A DNA stretch of 64,000 nucleotides from Heterotrichella gracilis (lineage: Eukaryota > Sar > Xanthophyceae > Tribonematales > Xanthonemataceae). How positions within the stretch are numbered: position 1 is the first letter of the stretch; each line of letters starts with the position of its first letter. Under the pieces are notes generated by a model. That model was not told the DNA's origin and made no database searches. It was given only the letters and a program-made list of their open reading frames with translations. The stretch is taken from positions 1-64,000 of the forward strand of contig JAULBX010011878.1 of assembly GCA_032358255.1 (NCBI GenBank). The letters are read 5' to 3'. Of this stretch, positions 1 through 12,200 are shown piece by piece. The translations under genes were made by a program, and so were the position numbers.

Positions 1-584
1 TGGGGGGGGGGGGTGGAGTGGGTGGACCCACGTGCGGTGGGTACTGATGTGCTCACCCTGTGGAGTAAAGCACCGCAGCGCAATGCCACATGCAGGGCGT
101 GGAACCACATGTACGTTTTCATGGGATTGCAATGGGTTGATGGATCTTGCAGGGCCATGTGGTCCGCGCTGTCGTCCTGCAGTGGTGGGAGGGACATGGT
201 GCACGCTGCTGCCGCTAGCAGTGGCAATGCAGGTTCAACCACCCTATTGCAATTCCACAGTGGAAATCCAGGGCGTAGAACCACATGAGCGCTGTTGTAC
301 ACATCCATGTGAGGTTCAACCATCCTGCTTCCTGTGCCGCAATAAAAAACATGCGCACTATACCCGTGCAGGCATTTGTCTGCCAAACAGAGTCCTTTTC
401 GCAATGCACCATGTTTCCTCATGCCCCAACCACTGTGACTTTCTTGCGGGAGACCCACCCACATCTGATGCCAGGACAGGACCGGGTGGCGCAAGCTTGT
501 GCCGGGCTGATTGCTGCTCTGTCATTTTTTGCCGGAATTGCATTTAATATTAATATTAATAGTAATAAATAATACCCCACCCAC
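1..584. other. Presumed intron of the OTU gene, no exon found
   Basis: No continuation of the OTU domain could be found on the minus strand here, so the next exon probably lies beyond the left edge. The stretch holds a G run at the extreme left, two similar segments around 92-116 and 266-291 sharing the words GGGCGT and AACCACATG, and an AT-rich island at about 541-572 (runs of TAATAT and AATAAT) directly after the exon 2 donor. Short open frames on both strands resemble no family I know. Confidence 0.5.
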
Positions 585-1096
585 CTCCAGCTGGTCACCC
601 AGCGCTCTGAAGAAGCAGTTGCCATCAGCATCAACCTGCTTCACCCGCAGGTTGAGCGCTGCAAGCTCCTCCTGGAGGTCGTCCTTGAACCACGTGTTGC
701 TGACCTGGCCCTGCAAATACAACAGGTGCGTGAGTTCCCGCCATAACAGTGGGGACTAGCAAGGCAGCCTTTTTCTGGATCGTGCTTGAAGGTTCCTACA
801 AAGTAGGTCAGCCCATGTGGCCCTGGGCCTGCGAAAGTGTGAATTTCAAGAGAGTCTCCCTCCCTGCCAGACAGCGACTCAGGTCAAAGGTGTACATCCT
901 AAACCCTAAACCCTAACCACCCTACCCACTAAACGCTAGCATGTGGCAGTATGCAGACGGGCGCAATGCGAACAATCTAGCCCTTCATTGAGGTATTGCA
1001 CACCTTCTTCTTGTTTTTCGTGTTGATTTGATCTGCTGCTTGCTTGGCCTTGTCTGCTTGGGACAGCTTCTTCTCTTTCTTGTGCTTGTGACCCAT
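585..1096 (-). CDS. OTU-family cysteine deubiquitinase, N-terminal part (runs off window)
   Basis: OTU proteases cleave ubiquitin from protein conjugates. Two exons are visible. Exon 1 (1096-1004) encodes 31 residues beginning MGHKHKKEKKLSQADK, a lysine-rich leader like that of OTUD3-type proteins. Exon 2 (710-585) encodes the start of the OTU fold, with the catalytic motif VDADGNCFFRALGDQL, in which the Asp and Cys are the expected active-site residues. The junction is in phase 0, with donor GTGTGC after exon 1 and acceptor TTGCAG before exon 2; exon 2 ends at donor GTGGGT. The catalytic His and the rest of the domain are not in the window. The closest family resemblance is OTUD3 and its plant relatives. 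It is transcribed divergently from the TPR gene. The family call is secure; substrate and linkage preference cannot be judged. Confidence 0.85.
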
Positions 1097-1881
1097 TAGC
1101 CAGCCAGTTCCCCTTTCTCAACTGAAGGTGCCTTAAATCGTTCCACGTCATCAGTTGTCGCTGTTACCCACCGCTAGGGAGGTGTAGGCCACGTTGAAGC
1201 GACCAAGAGAGCGTTGTTTGCGCCCGCATGCATGCATATGCGCCCGCATGCCAAGGCGAACCCAAAGTCGCACCTATCGATACACACTACCAGTGCGGAT
1301 TTATTACCAGCAGGACTAGCAGACCAGTGTAAAGGGCAACCGTTCTGCAACGTATTGGGCTGAATATCTACCGTAGGGGAGCACAGGGTTTTGGGTTGTG
1401 GGTGGTGTCGAGGCAGGTGCGACAGAATTGGAGGGTTGTTACTACAAAACACAAGCACTGTGGCTAAGAGACTACTAGATTATTGCAGCTACCTCAGTAT
1501 ACAGCGTCGATAGCTTGACATTGTATATATGCATGCAGTTTGAATAAGAAGAAAAAGGCGGGGAGTGGGGTTGGCCCATGACATGTCACCTTTTTCGGCT
1601 TTTAAAAGCAATTCAGTTCAATTCCGCACATACCCAAACAACTCCCAGAGTCTGTTGTACACACTTTGCAATACAGCCAACCTGTTAGCCAGCATCGGCA
1701 CAGGAATGAACTGCACATAGCCCGGCACATAACTGCTGTACTCCGCTTCGGTTGCCACGAGTTGCTGCCGCAGCGTTAGCACTCTGGGTTTTGGTTACTT
1801 TCCAGTGCACTTCGCTTCTTGCGTTATCATATAACTGGGTTGGTGAAGGAGGTTGAAGAAGGTTGGCAGCATCGCAGCACA
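1097..1881. promoter_or_regulatory. Divergent upstream region, OTU gene and TPR gene
   Basis: About 0.8 kb separates the two divergent start codons and should carry both promoters and leaders. A short alternating GCATGCATGC-type tract lies at 1224-1245. I see no unambiguous TATA box and no additional gene. Confidence 0.4.
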
Positions 1882-2558
1882 ATGGTCACAATCGACCAGG
1901 CCACGAGCTACAAAGACGAAGGCAACGACGAGTTCAAGAAGGGAAACTATTTGAAAGCTGCTGGATTGTACAGTAAAGGCATCAAACTTGAACCAGACAA
2001 CGCGGTGCTCTACAGGTATGAACATGCAATGCATGCATATGGCACACAATGTTGGGCTACAGGTGCATTATCGCACGCTGAATACTCTGCTTGAAGTTGA
2101 GTGGGCTGTTGCTGGTGCAGTAATCGATGTGCAGCCTTGCTCAAGCTCAACAAAGTCACCAAGGCACTGGCAGATGCCGACGAGTGTATAAAGTGCAGAC
2201 CTGACTGGCACAAGAGCTACTTCAGGAAAGGTGCAGTGCTGGAAGCTATGGGCAGGCTCGAGGAGGTAAGTTTCAAACAGCTATTCATGAAATTGAAATA
2301 GAGCGCACTCATTTTGTGACTTTCCTGTCAACAGCAACAGTGTGGTGCATCCATACACCTGCATGGCTGCAAGCACACAACAAGATGTGGCCGTTTGTAG
2401 TCCAACTTGGGCGCATTCTGCAGGCGGCAGTGGAGTACCAGCACGCAACAAAGTTCACTGATAGCAGAGAAGCTCAGGACAAAGTCAGGCTGTTGAACAA
2501 GCGCATCCAACGTGCCAAGCAGACAACAGAAGCTCAACAGACTACCGAGAAGCAATGA
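1882..2558 (+). CDS. Three-TPR cochaperone-like protein with carboxylate clamp
   Basis: A 137-residue protein from three exons (1882-2015, 2121-2265, 2424-2558). The phases close exactly: exon 1 ends in AG and joins T to give LYSNRCAALLKL, a textbook TPR helix. Three TPR units are visible at about residues 6-39, 40-73 and 74-107, followed by a charged tail of Lys, Gln and Thr. The five residues that form the two-carboxylate clamp of HOP/STI1 TPR1 all have counterparts: Lys and Asn in YKDEGNDEF, Asn in YSNR, and Lys and Arg in HKSYFRKG. By analogy it should bind the EEVD tail of Hsp70 or Hsp90 in the cytosol. It is much shorter than STI1, so it resembles an isolated clamp domain such as those in small TTC-type cochaperones. 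The partner is inferred, not shown. Confidence 0.85.
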
Positions 2559-4310
2559 AGGGGGGTCAGGGAGCCTGCCAGAGGGAGCCAGCAATATGTT
2601 AGCTTTTATTTGTCCATATATTACATGAAACACTTCTATCAATTAGCTTGGTGTACATACCACTTGCCGCTTTGCCTTAACTTGCCGGCTGCCGCTGGGT
2701 TGCATCCCCTCGATTACGTTTGCGTGTCCCTGGTCAGTTGTGTGGGGGCCCTGTTTGAAAGCTCTGGCCAACGAGCGTGTGTATGTCGTATCAGCTGCAA
2801 CACAGCAGCAACTGGAACAAATTTGCTGTTTATATGGTCTGTCTGTGGTCTTGACATTGTGACAGCTGTGGAACCACTAAACTGCTTGTGAGTTCACAGC
2901 AGGGATTTTGCTGTTTTCCAGGGCACTTCAACTACCTTGATCCTAGCTTGTAACCGGTTACAACAAGCTATTGGGATGGGCAGTCATTTTTGTTTCAACA
3001 GTGGGCCCGCTGCAATGCGCTCAGCTGTTGTTGTCACAGTACTCACTGTGCCGTTGTAGTCAGTGCCAATTTGATGCAGTGCAGGCGGGTGCAGCTGGAT
3101 CACACTGGCTGGATACCCCTGCAACCCAGCTGCAGCCTTTGCGGTTTGCCAGCTGGACGAACGCTTTTGCCAGCTGGAAAATGACTTGTTATCGAGGGGG
3201 TACCTAAAAAGGCGGAGTTTACTGCCAGCAGGTTGCACGCTCCAAAGAACACTGCATATCTGGGACCCCAGCAAGCCAAAGTGCAGCTGTGCAACACCGT
3301 TGACAGCCACTTGAGCACACGCCATGCGAATGGCAATGGGCAAATCACCCTCGTTGACACTTTCAACCGTTGGCAGGGCTGGCACCCAAGACTCTCTCAA
3401 CTTCAAGTCTGGTGACCACATGTAGTTACAGGACGGGCGGCCATGAGACAAGACAGGTACACGCTGGCTGGCTGCGTGTGCAACAGCTACTCAAATGGTT
3501 CATATGATAGCTGACTGAAGGACAGCTGGGAGCTTCATACCACCGCTCACACTCAAGCAAGGTACACACGTATGCAATCTACTATTGCACCAGCTCACTG
3601 GACTTGCACCAGCGTGCTGGACTTGCAAAGGTTTTTATGTAATGAAATATCCGTTTGACACAAAAGTACACCAGATGAAATACCCTCGCACACCCACGTC
3701 ACAACAGTGGCGTGGTTTAAAAACTAGGAGCTTGGGTTTGGGGAAGCCGTCAAATAAAGAATCTAAACACCTACAAAGACAACCCCCTGAAACAGACACA
3801 CACTGACATTTTGTAAACACAATACGTTTCGACCGCAACGGCTGTTCAGGTTAGCCATGGAACACTTGACACCACCAAGTGGATTCAAGTCTGGACTGTT
3901 ACTGAAACACTAGCAAATACGTTCTGCACGCCAGGAGTACTGCTGCGCTGCTCTGACACGAGAAGAGTTTGCTGCCACCCCACCAGATCGCAGTGAAGCC
4001 ACACATCCTGCACGAGGTTTAAAAGTTGCGTCAGCACCAGCACCAGCTACGGTCAGCAACTCCTTTGGGTAGCAGCCACCCAGCTCCCACTGTCACCAAT
4101 AGCTGCACAACAGCAGGTTTCACATATGCCAGAACAGCCACAACCACCTCATTGGGTGCACCTCACAAGACATGGTGGACAACTGCAGCGCGATGCAAAA
4201 ACTTATCAAAAGATGGCCACTGAAGGAAGGATGGATGGTGAAGTGCTATCCCCAGTCTCTGTGTCAGCAAAGGCGCCAGCATGCAGACAACCAACACACT
4301 CACCAGCTGC
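2559..4310. other. Convergent intergenic region, TPR gene to actin 3' end
   Basis: This holds the 3' ends of two convergent genes. Green-algal polyadenylation signals of the TGTAA type occur, for example near 2950. A 155-codon minus-strand open frame at 2984-3451 resembles nothing known and is treated as chance. No other gene or repeat is evident. Confidence 0.5.
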
Positions 4311-5444
4311 TTAGAAGCACTTCCTGTTGACAATGGATGGGCCACTCTCGTCGTACTCGCTCTTGGAGATCCACATTTGTTGGAAGGTGGAGAGCGACGC
4401 CAGGATGGAGCCACCGATCCAGACAGAGTACTTGCGCTCTGGTGGTGCAACCACCTTGATCTTCATGGCGGAGGGCGCCAGGGCTGTGATCTCCTTGCTC
4501 ATGCGGTCAGCTATGCCAGGGAAGAGGGTGGTGCCTCCAGACAGCACGATGTTGCCATACAGGTCCTTGCGGATATCCACTGAGCACTTCATGATGGACT
4601 GGAAGGTGGCCTCGTGGATGCCAGCCATCTCAGCGCCCACCATGCTGGGGTTGAACAGCACCTCTGGGCAGCGGAACCTCTCGTTGCCAATGGTGATGAC
4701 CTGGCCATCAGGCAGCTCGTAGCTCTTCTCCAGCGTGGAGCTTGCCAGGGAGGTGGCCATCTCCTGCTCAAAGTCCAGGGCAACGTAGGCCAGCTTCTCC
4801 TTGATGTCCCTCACGATTTCGCGCTCTGCGGAGGTGGTGAAGGTGTAGCCGCGCTCTGTGAGGATCTTCATCATATACTCGGTCAGGTCACGCCCAGCCA
4901 GGTCCAGGCGCATGATCGCGTGGGGCAGGGCAAAGCCCTCGTAGATGGGCACCGTGTGGGTGACGCCGTCGCCAGAGTCGAGTACAATGCCGGTTGTGCG
5001 CCCGCTGGCGTACAGGGAGAGCACCGCCTGAATGGCCACGTACATGGCTGGCACGTTGAAGGTCTCGAACATGACCTGGGTCATCTTCTCCCTGTTGGCC
5101 TTGGGGTTCATTGGAGCCTCGGTCAGCAGCACTGGGTGCTCCTCGGGGGCCACGCGCAGCTCGTTGTAGAAGGTGTGATGCCATATCTTCTCCATGTCGT
5201 CCCAGTTGGTCACAATACCGTGCTCGATGGGGTACTTGAGCGACAGGATACCCCTCTTAGACTGGGCCTCATCACCCACGTAGGCGTCCTTCTGGCCCAT
5301 ACCAACCATCACGCCCTGGTGGCGCGGGCGGCCAACAATGCTGGGGAACACGGCGCGGGGAGCATCATCGCCAGCAAAGCCAGCTTTGACCATCCCAGAC
5401 CCATTGTCACACACGAGCGCGGAAACCTCTCCGTCCTCTGCCAT
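4311..5444 (-). CDS. Actin
   Basis: Conventional actin of 377 residues, polymerising ATPase of the cytoskeleton. The whole protein reads without interruption from [15 protein letters not shown], including phosphate loop 1 ([20 protein letters not shown]), phosphate loop 2 ([12 protein letters not shown]), the hydrophobic/adenosine region around [14 protein letters not shown] and the canonical end [11 protein letters not shown]. Length and every block fit conventional actin rather than an actin-related protein. The coding region has no introns, whereas most other genes here have three to twelve exons; a good acceptor (CCTGTCTCCCCAG) sits 11 bases upstream of the start codon, so a leader intron, as in plant actins, is likely. 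Codon use is strongly biased to C/G-ending codons, as expected for high expression. It is transcribed divergently from the PP2-A10-like gene. Confidence 0.98.
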   Translation of the reverse strand: MAEDGEVSALVCDNGSGMVKAGFAGDDAPRAVFPSIVGRPRHQGVMVGMGQKDAYVGDEAQSKRGILSLKYPIEHGIVTNWDDMEKIWHHTFYNELRVAPEEHPVLLTEAPMNPKANREKMTQVMFETFNVPAMYVAIQAVLSLYASGRTTGIVLDSGDGVTHTVPIYEGFALPHAIMRLDLAGRDLTEYMMKILTERGYTFTTSAEREIVRDIKEKLAYVALDFEQEMATSLASSTLEKSYELPDGQVITIGNERFRCPEVLFNPSMVGAEMAGIHEATFQSIMKCSVDIRKDLYGNIVLSGGTTLFPGIADRMSKEITALAPSAMKIKVVAPPERKYSVWIGGSILASLSTFQQMWISKSEYDESGPSIVNRKCF

Positions 5445-5475
5445 ATTGACGTGATCTGGGGAGACAGGAGGACAA
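5445..5475 (-). other. Probable 3' splice site of an actin leader intron
   Basis: On the minus strand a pyrimidine tract followed by CCCCAG ends at 5456, leaving an 11-base leader exon before the actin ATG. Leader introns in this position are usual in plant actin genes. The matching donor was not placed. Confidence 0.5.
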
Positions 5476-5973
5476 GAAACAAGGTAAAGTGCAGGGAGAG
5501 GCCGCTCAGGAGGCGTTCAAGCTTGGTTTATGCCTGTGGGCAGTGGCTGCTGCACCTCTATACCTTCACTCGTTTCACTCCCACCCAATGCATTTCAAAT
5601 TTGCCAGGGGGACAATGCATGTGTGTTCCTCCCCGTCGCAGAGACAGCTCAGGACTCGAAAAGTTTTGCCCTAGAAAATTTGGGTGCTCCTTTTGTTGCT
5701 TTTAATACGCAATGCACTAGCTGCTCCGCATTGCATCCAACCCATTGAGCACTAGGAAGCCGTCTGTTGTCTGCATGCACGCTCCTGCTACGCCATAGCA
5801 AGCTCCTTGAACAAGCTCCCCCTTATGTCCACCTCAACCGTTCACCAAACCATATGCAACTGGTGCCAAGCTGGTGCCAAGCACAGCAATAGGGCCTTTC
5901 ACACTCATTTTGGTGGTAAGCAATCAGTAACATTGCAGGTCCTGGTCTCTTACACAGTGGGTTAACCGATTCG
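5476..5973. promoter_or_regulatory. Divergent upstream region, actin and PP2-A10-like gene
   Basis: About 0.5 kb between two divergent genes; it probably contains the actin leader intron and both promoters. A short direct repeat of TGGTGCCAAGC occurs near 5860-5881. No further gene is seen. Confidence 0.4.
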
Positions 5974-7746
5974 ATGCTGAGGCGTCGTAGCAGGATAGCC
6001 CTTGGTGTTGGAGGGGCGCTGGCTGGGGCGTATGTGGTGTACAGGTTGCGCAGCTCTGGCAGCTTTCGCCAAGGCAGGGACTACATCACCAAGCTGCAGG
6101 CGGCTTTACAAGGCTACACGGACGCTGCTAGCAGCACAGGCCAGCTGCTTGCCCAGGTGTCCAAGGACCTCCTGACCTTCCTCAACTCCAACTCCACCGA
6201 GGTCCCTGACAGCCTCAAGCAGCTGCTTGCCCTCGCCCAGTCACCAGAGGTCCTCCAAACCGTGTCAAAAGTCACCACCGCCGTCAAGGATGGCTGTGTC
6301 AGCTCTGGGGAGGCTGACACCCTTGCTGTGGACTGGTTTGAGAGGGTCACAGCATACCTGGGGAGCGACAAGTCCCAGCAGCTGATAGAAACAGTGGTGG
6401 GGACAGCAGTCAGGAGCTGCGTCTCCACGGGTTGTGAGTTCCTCAGGCAGCAGCAGCAGCAAACCACAGCAGGACCCCATCAAGCAGACACCATAGACAG
6501 GGTCATCTCAGCTGCCCTGAGCGACAGGGGCCACAGCCTGGTCTCCCTGGCCATCAGCGTGGGGGTGCGCAACACCATCCACGCCTTCTACGACAGGACG
6601 GAGGCAGCCGCGGCGGTGGCTGGGGCCAATGAGGGCGACAGCTTCTTGATACAGGCCCTCAAGTTTGCCGCAAGCAAGCCCGGGCAGCAGCTGGTGAACA
6701 CAGCCATCGCCTCCATGGCAGGCAACGCCATGTCGGTGTACATGGACCGATGTGAGGGAGTCAATGTGTACGATGACCTGCTGAGTGCGGTGTCCAAGCC
6801 TGACCACAGGGACACCGTGGAGCTGCTCACACGCGCCTTTGTGTCGCAGTGCGTGCTGTCCTTCAAGGCGCCCAAAGCCGTGGTCAACCACAGGTGAGCA
6901 GCACCTAGCAGTGGTTCAGTACCTGCATATGGTGGGGTGGTTGAACTTGCAAGCACCGCTGAACCTTTCACCGCGACATATTGCATGTGGGATGCATCCA
7001 CCAATGGTGCCCACCCAGCCTACATTAAATGACTAGCCGTAGCCAGTTGCATTTACCTATGTGTTACCTGCTGCAGGGCTCAGCGCAAGGCGGCCAACAC
7101 TGCCCGCCAGTCAGTGGATGGCACCGTGGTGTGCGAGCTGGCTGGCAAGCCAGAGGAGGGTGCCATAGTGGATGCCAGTGCCAGCCTGAGCCGACCCGGG
7201 TCTGCGCCGCTGCTGGTAAACCTGGCGCCCGCTCCAGCCGCGACAGGCAGCGAGTCAGCCACGCTCAAATCCTTTGCGCAGGTGAGTGCCCCCTTGGCGC
7301 CTGCCCACAAACCCTAAACCCTAAATTGCACAGGGTAGCTGTATTTCCCAACTCCATTGATCCCACCCTAGGTCCCACCACAACACACCCACCCAACACA
7401 CATCAAAACCCCCCATCCACCTCCACACACCACCCACACCTCCACACACACGCCACTTACCCAAACAACACACCCACCTCCGCCCACCACCCACCCCCAC
7501 CCCCACCCCCCACCTCCCCAGGCCGCCAGGGAGCCCGAGCTCCGCGGCCTGGCCATCTCCCTCACCGAGACCGCGGTGCGCACCGGCGTGACCACCACGC
7601 TCTCCTCCCTGGCCATCGCCCTGCAGCCCTCCCAGGCCACTGGCGCCACCTTCACCGCGCTGCTGCTGGCAATGGGGCTGGCCCTGCTGGTGCTCATGGT
7701 GCAGCGGGTGCTGCAGATGGGCCCTGTGTTTGCCTCCCTGCTGTGA
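5974..7746 (+). CDS. PHLOEM PROTEIN 2-LIKE A10-type membrane protein
   Basis: A 449-residue protein from three exons (5974-6893, 7077-7281, 7522-7746) whose phases join cleanly. The N-terminus MLRRRSRIALGVGGALAGAY is a positively charged anchor followed by a membrane helix (about residues 8-24), and a second hydrophobic helix lies near the C-terminus (TFTALLLAMGLALLVLMVQ). Between them is an alpha-helical soluble body with several repeats of the type Q-L-V/I-x-T-A-V. Overall layout and segments match the plant PP2-A10 (At1g10155-like) family, whose biochemical role is not established; it is unrelated to true PP2 lectins. Intron 1 is short; intron 2 contains CCCTAAA repeats and a CA-rich tract before the acceptor. 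The end of exon 3 has been duplicated downstream (7772-7827). Confidence is good for the gene and moderate for the family name. Confidence 0.8.
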
Positions 7747-7950
7747 CCCCTGCGTGGTTGGGATGGGGCGGGTGCAGCGGGTGCTGCAGATAGGGCGGGT
7801 GTTTGCCTCGCTGGCGTGACCCCTGCGCTAGGGCAATGCGGCGGGTGGTCGGCGCAACCATGGGCTGTGACCGGTGTCGGCATGGACTGCGATTGGTGCA
7901 TTGACGGGCTGGGATCAGTGCTGGTGGTCATGGTGCAGCGGGTGTTTAGA
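7699..7950 (+). repeat. Tandem copies of the PP2-A10-like gene's last exon end
   Basis: The segment 7699-7754, which contains the last codons, the stop and the start of the 3' untranslated region, recurs with about 85 percent identity at 7772-7827. A third, partial copy of a slightly earlier stretch (7679-7710) lies at 7908-7944. The copies are downstream of the stop and non-coding. Confidence 0.8.
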
Positions 7951-9256
7951 TGAACCCGGTGTCACCGGCGGTGATTGGTGCAGCTTTTGGGTTGCACTGA
8001 CAATGTCGTGTGGCTCTCGCTACGAACCCTTGGCGGTGATGGCATGCCTCGCTTTGGTTGCTTCAATTCGTTTTTCAGGTTGTTCCAGCAAATCAGTTTT
8101 GGTGTTTATGCAGAGTTTTACCGGGACAATTTCTAGGTCTATTACAAGACGTCCTTAGTAGATTCGTAGGTATTGTATGTGGCTTGTGCTCAGTTGACGC
8201 GCTGTACATGCATGGTGGGCATGTTCGTCTGCATTATTATAGCTTCCCCATTGTACATTTGCCCCTTGTAGTATGCCATACTTTACCCCAGGGCATTAAG
8301 TAGCTACTGTAGCACTTGTCTGTGCACTCGTTCACTACCGCTAGCTGGTTTTTCTTGTACATCTACCTGCATTGCTATCCCTGCATTCACGCCTCGCTCT
8401 AGGCAAGGCATGCACCACGTCTCAGCAGAAGTTCCTTGTGGCACAGGTATATACGAATATGTGGCACAGGTGTATACACATATTGTGGTGCCAGATCCAG
8501 GACCTGTTACGCTTATGCCTCAGAGTCTGGACTCGGCCCTCGGGCAACGTTTGATCCGCAGCTGGCACCCAATCAGTATGGCATGGCATGCGGACTGATT
8601 GCTTCAATTGTTGTAGGAATTACCGGCATCCAATGCTAGGCAATTTTGACACATCTGGGTTCAACCAGCAAGTTGCTGACATGGCATTTGCATGTAATAG
8701 ACTCTGATGTGAATGATTCTCATTACAGTGCAGTTGCTGCCACCACTGTTAAACGATGATTGAATCAATCAGATCAGACTGGGGAGCTTAGTATGAGCCT
8801 GCCTCAGTCATGCATGTGTTGGTGGGGTGCTGTGCGCCCCTTCCCAGTTGCCATGCTTCCCCCCTTAAATGCCATTCAATGCCAACCAATTTGTATAGGC
8901 AACTTGCATGGCAGACGCCGCGGCTGGCGATGCCGTCCCAATTGAGAATATGTAGCATTTGTGTAGAATAAAAGTTTCAGCAAAGCCTGGCGCACCATGG
9001 TTTCAGAATTCCCCCCCGTCAGAAGTCTCTAAGACTTATAACCATTGCCTCGGAATTGCTTGTTTCCAACTACAGTCCTGACTGACAATCTGTGTTAATG
9101 GTGAGCCATTTACAAAGTGGCCTGGTATCAATGCACACACCACCTCATCTCATAATCTCACAGCTGTAGGGGAAACACACCATTACCCCCATCATGCCAA
9201 ACCCCATCTCACTCCGTGCCTGCCAGCGCCTGCACCCTGCTGGGCCAAACCACCCC
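7951..9256. other. Convergent intergenic region
   Basis: This separates the 3' ends of the PP2-A10-like gene and the plastid membrane-protein gene. It includes a small direct repeat at about 8435-8485 (GTGGCACAGGT with TATAC). No gene, RNA or mobile element could be supported. Confidence 0.5.
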
Positions 9257-12200
9257 TCACTTCTTGGCAGCAAAATAGTTGTAACCCGCCAGCCCAAACA
9301 CCGCCACCATGCCCCCCAGCATGCCCAGCAGCGGCCGCGACGCCGCCGCCAGTCCACCCCGCACGCCCTGCGCCAGGATGAGTCCCTGCAGCAGCGCCAG
9401 CGATGCCAGGGATGCGTTGAGGGCGCGGAAGGTGGAGGCGCCCAGGCGGCCGCGCTCAGCTGCGTCCTGCGGGTGGGGGAGGGGGGTATAAGAGGTGGGA
9501 AAGGGGAGGGATAATGGTGGAAGGGAGATTGGGCATGAGGCAAGCCGACAAAAGGGATGGCAATGGTGGGCCATTGAGGCGCTGAGGACTGGAAGGTGGA
9601 GGCACCACCACACATGCCACCCACCGCCACCCACCACACCACCCACCTTGAGCCTGTATGCGTACCCTAGATCCTGTACCCCCCCTTTGAGTGGAAGTGG
9701 AGGCACCAGCCTATATGCCACCCCCACCCGTGAACCCACCCACCTTGAGTGTGTAGGCCACCACTGCCAGCAGCAGCATGCCTGCGCCTGTGCTGCGCTT
9801 GAACAGGAGGCCAATCACGCCTGCATAGGGCACAGGGGCACGTGGCTGTCATGTGATGCCCAGTGTCACATGGCGATCATTGATGCACTCAATACCCACG
9901 TGGCCTGAAAGCATGCCCTCGTATTGTGACTGTAACTGTCAGTATGATTGGACCCAAGTGGAGATGATATGATATGATGCACTGAGTGCTAACGTCCTGC
10001 ATTTGAATAGGGAGGTAATCACATGTGCATGATGCGCCCAGGCACAGGTGGCATTTGTACCCAGCATGAAGCATCCAGTGCCATATGGGTGGCCATGTAA
10101 TGCACCCAGTACATGGATTATACAATGAGAGGAAATTACAGCACCCACCTGCCGCCTCACCCCACACCTCCACCACCGTCACCCCCACTACCACCACATC
10201 CACCACCACCACCATGTAACGATGCAAGACTTACGCCATCTCAGTGCAGGGAATATGGTGCATCCCCCTTTGCTAGGCACTTACTGATTGGACTTAATCA
10301 CTTGGCAGCACCCTTCACTTAGAATTGCATGACAATCACAACACCGCCACCACCCACCTGCCGCCTCCACCAGCAGCCCCTGCGCGGGTGTGGGTGCAAG
10401 CTGCATGAGCCCCATGGCTGCCACCACCACACAGGTCACCGAGTAGCAGGCTGCATTCACCCCCTTGGGCACCGCCAGGGCGCCCAGGGATCTGAAAAAC
10501 TGCGCTGCGATGTGGGGGATGGAGAACCCTTTGGGGTTTGTGGCGGCGTAGCACAGCGAGGCCAGGGCTATGGTGAAGGTGGAGAAGATGGCCATGGAAC
10601 TGCGGCAGGGGGGGTGTGCATATTATCTTTCACATGTCGCACAAGTGAACATACTTATGCCCAAGATGCTGGGCCATAGAATAGTGCTATGGATTAAACA
10701 CACATGCAGGTGGTTATAGTGCACGGCATTGTCCATATGCAGAGGCATTGCGTAAGATAGGGAACACTGCCACAGCCTAGCATACAATGGATTGCGCACC
10801 CAAAGAACGCCGGCGGGAGCGCTGGATATGCCGCCACATGCACCGCCAGCATGACTGCCCCCCACAGCACCAGGCCCAGGTTCAGGCGCTGGTAGGTATC
10901 GGACCCCAGACGCCCATGCTGCGCAGCGCCCTGCAAGGATGAGCATGGGGGCATCAGGGATTTGGTGCGCTGGTGGGGGTCATTTGAGACACCCCGGCAT
11001 CGATGGGTGTCAAGCTGACGGATATCCTCCCATGAGACATGGAGGGCCACCTTTTTGGCCTGATGCCCGCCTGTTTGTCCGTGAATCATTCCATGTTTTA
11101 TCTATTTGTGAACATATATGAGCAGGTTTGCAATGTTCCCCCCCCACTCCCACCAACCCCACCTCGCGCCCCATCCCCCACACCCCACCTTGAGCGTGTG
11201 CGCCACCACCGCTGCCACCACCAGCGTGCTTCCCCAGGCAGTGCATTGGACGTTGCTTGTTTGTCCATAAACCACTCCAAGCTTTGTCATACGAGGGATT
11301 GGTATGCAATCACGGTCTCACCAGCATCAGCCACCCCACACCTTGAAATACCCCTTCCAAACCCCACCCATCACCCCCCCCCCCACCTTGAGCGTGTGCG
11401 CCACCACCGCTGCCACCACCAGCGTGCTCCCCAAAAAGTGCTGCTGCAGGGCGGTGGCAGGGGTGGGGCAGGCAGCCAGCGACACCTGCGCCACCTGTGC
11501 CGCCCACAGCAGGTGGCCAAGGGCGAGGGAGCCAAACAGCACCGAGAGGATGGCATACGCGGTGGCCTGCTCATCCGGCTTGTCCAGAAAACCTGGGTAG
11601 AAATTAGCCAAATTTACGAATTGATACAGCAAAATTTACAATTTATAAGGTGAATTGTCCTGCACTACTGGTGCAGTGCAGGTGGTGCATGCAGAAGCTG
11701 TAGGGTTAACGATTCAGCCCTATCCTGCCAGCTGTGCAGATTGCCCCGGGGTGTAGGAAGGCATGCTTAGGGTTTTAGTAAAACCTAATAGGGTGACCCA
11801 CCTCCCGCGGGGGGCGCAGTTGTGGAGTCCTGCCCAGTTGCTGCTGAGGCGGCTTCCTGATTGGCAGGGGGTGCCTCGCTGGCTGGTTCCTCCCCGCCGT
11901 ACCCTTCCCCCCCTGCGTCGCCCCCTCCATCCATGGATCCCATGGGCTCGCCGAAGAGGTACCCTGGGGGTGGCGGGTTCTCCGACTCTGCAGAGCGAAC
12001 CCTGGAGAAGGGTTTTTGCGCGTGCTGCACAGGAAGTGGGGAGGTGAGAGGTGGTGGTGGGTGGTGGGGAGGGTGGTGCGGAGGTGGGCGGTGGCGCGGG
12101 GGAGGCAACAGTGGGCATGCTGCATTGGTCCGGCTGACGGCCCATGTGGATGGTGCAGGATGTACAAGCAGTGGAGAGAACGAAGATGAGCAGGGTTCAG

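Noticed and set aside
2984-3451. 155-codon minus-strand open frame
   Set aside because: No family resemblance, no codon bias like that of the neighbouring genes, and no supporting splice context.
4614-5705. 363-codon plus-strand open frame antisense to actin
   Set aside because: It mirrors the biased codons of actin and its product resembles no protein; a shadow of the real gene.
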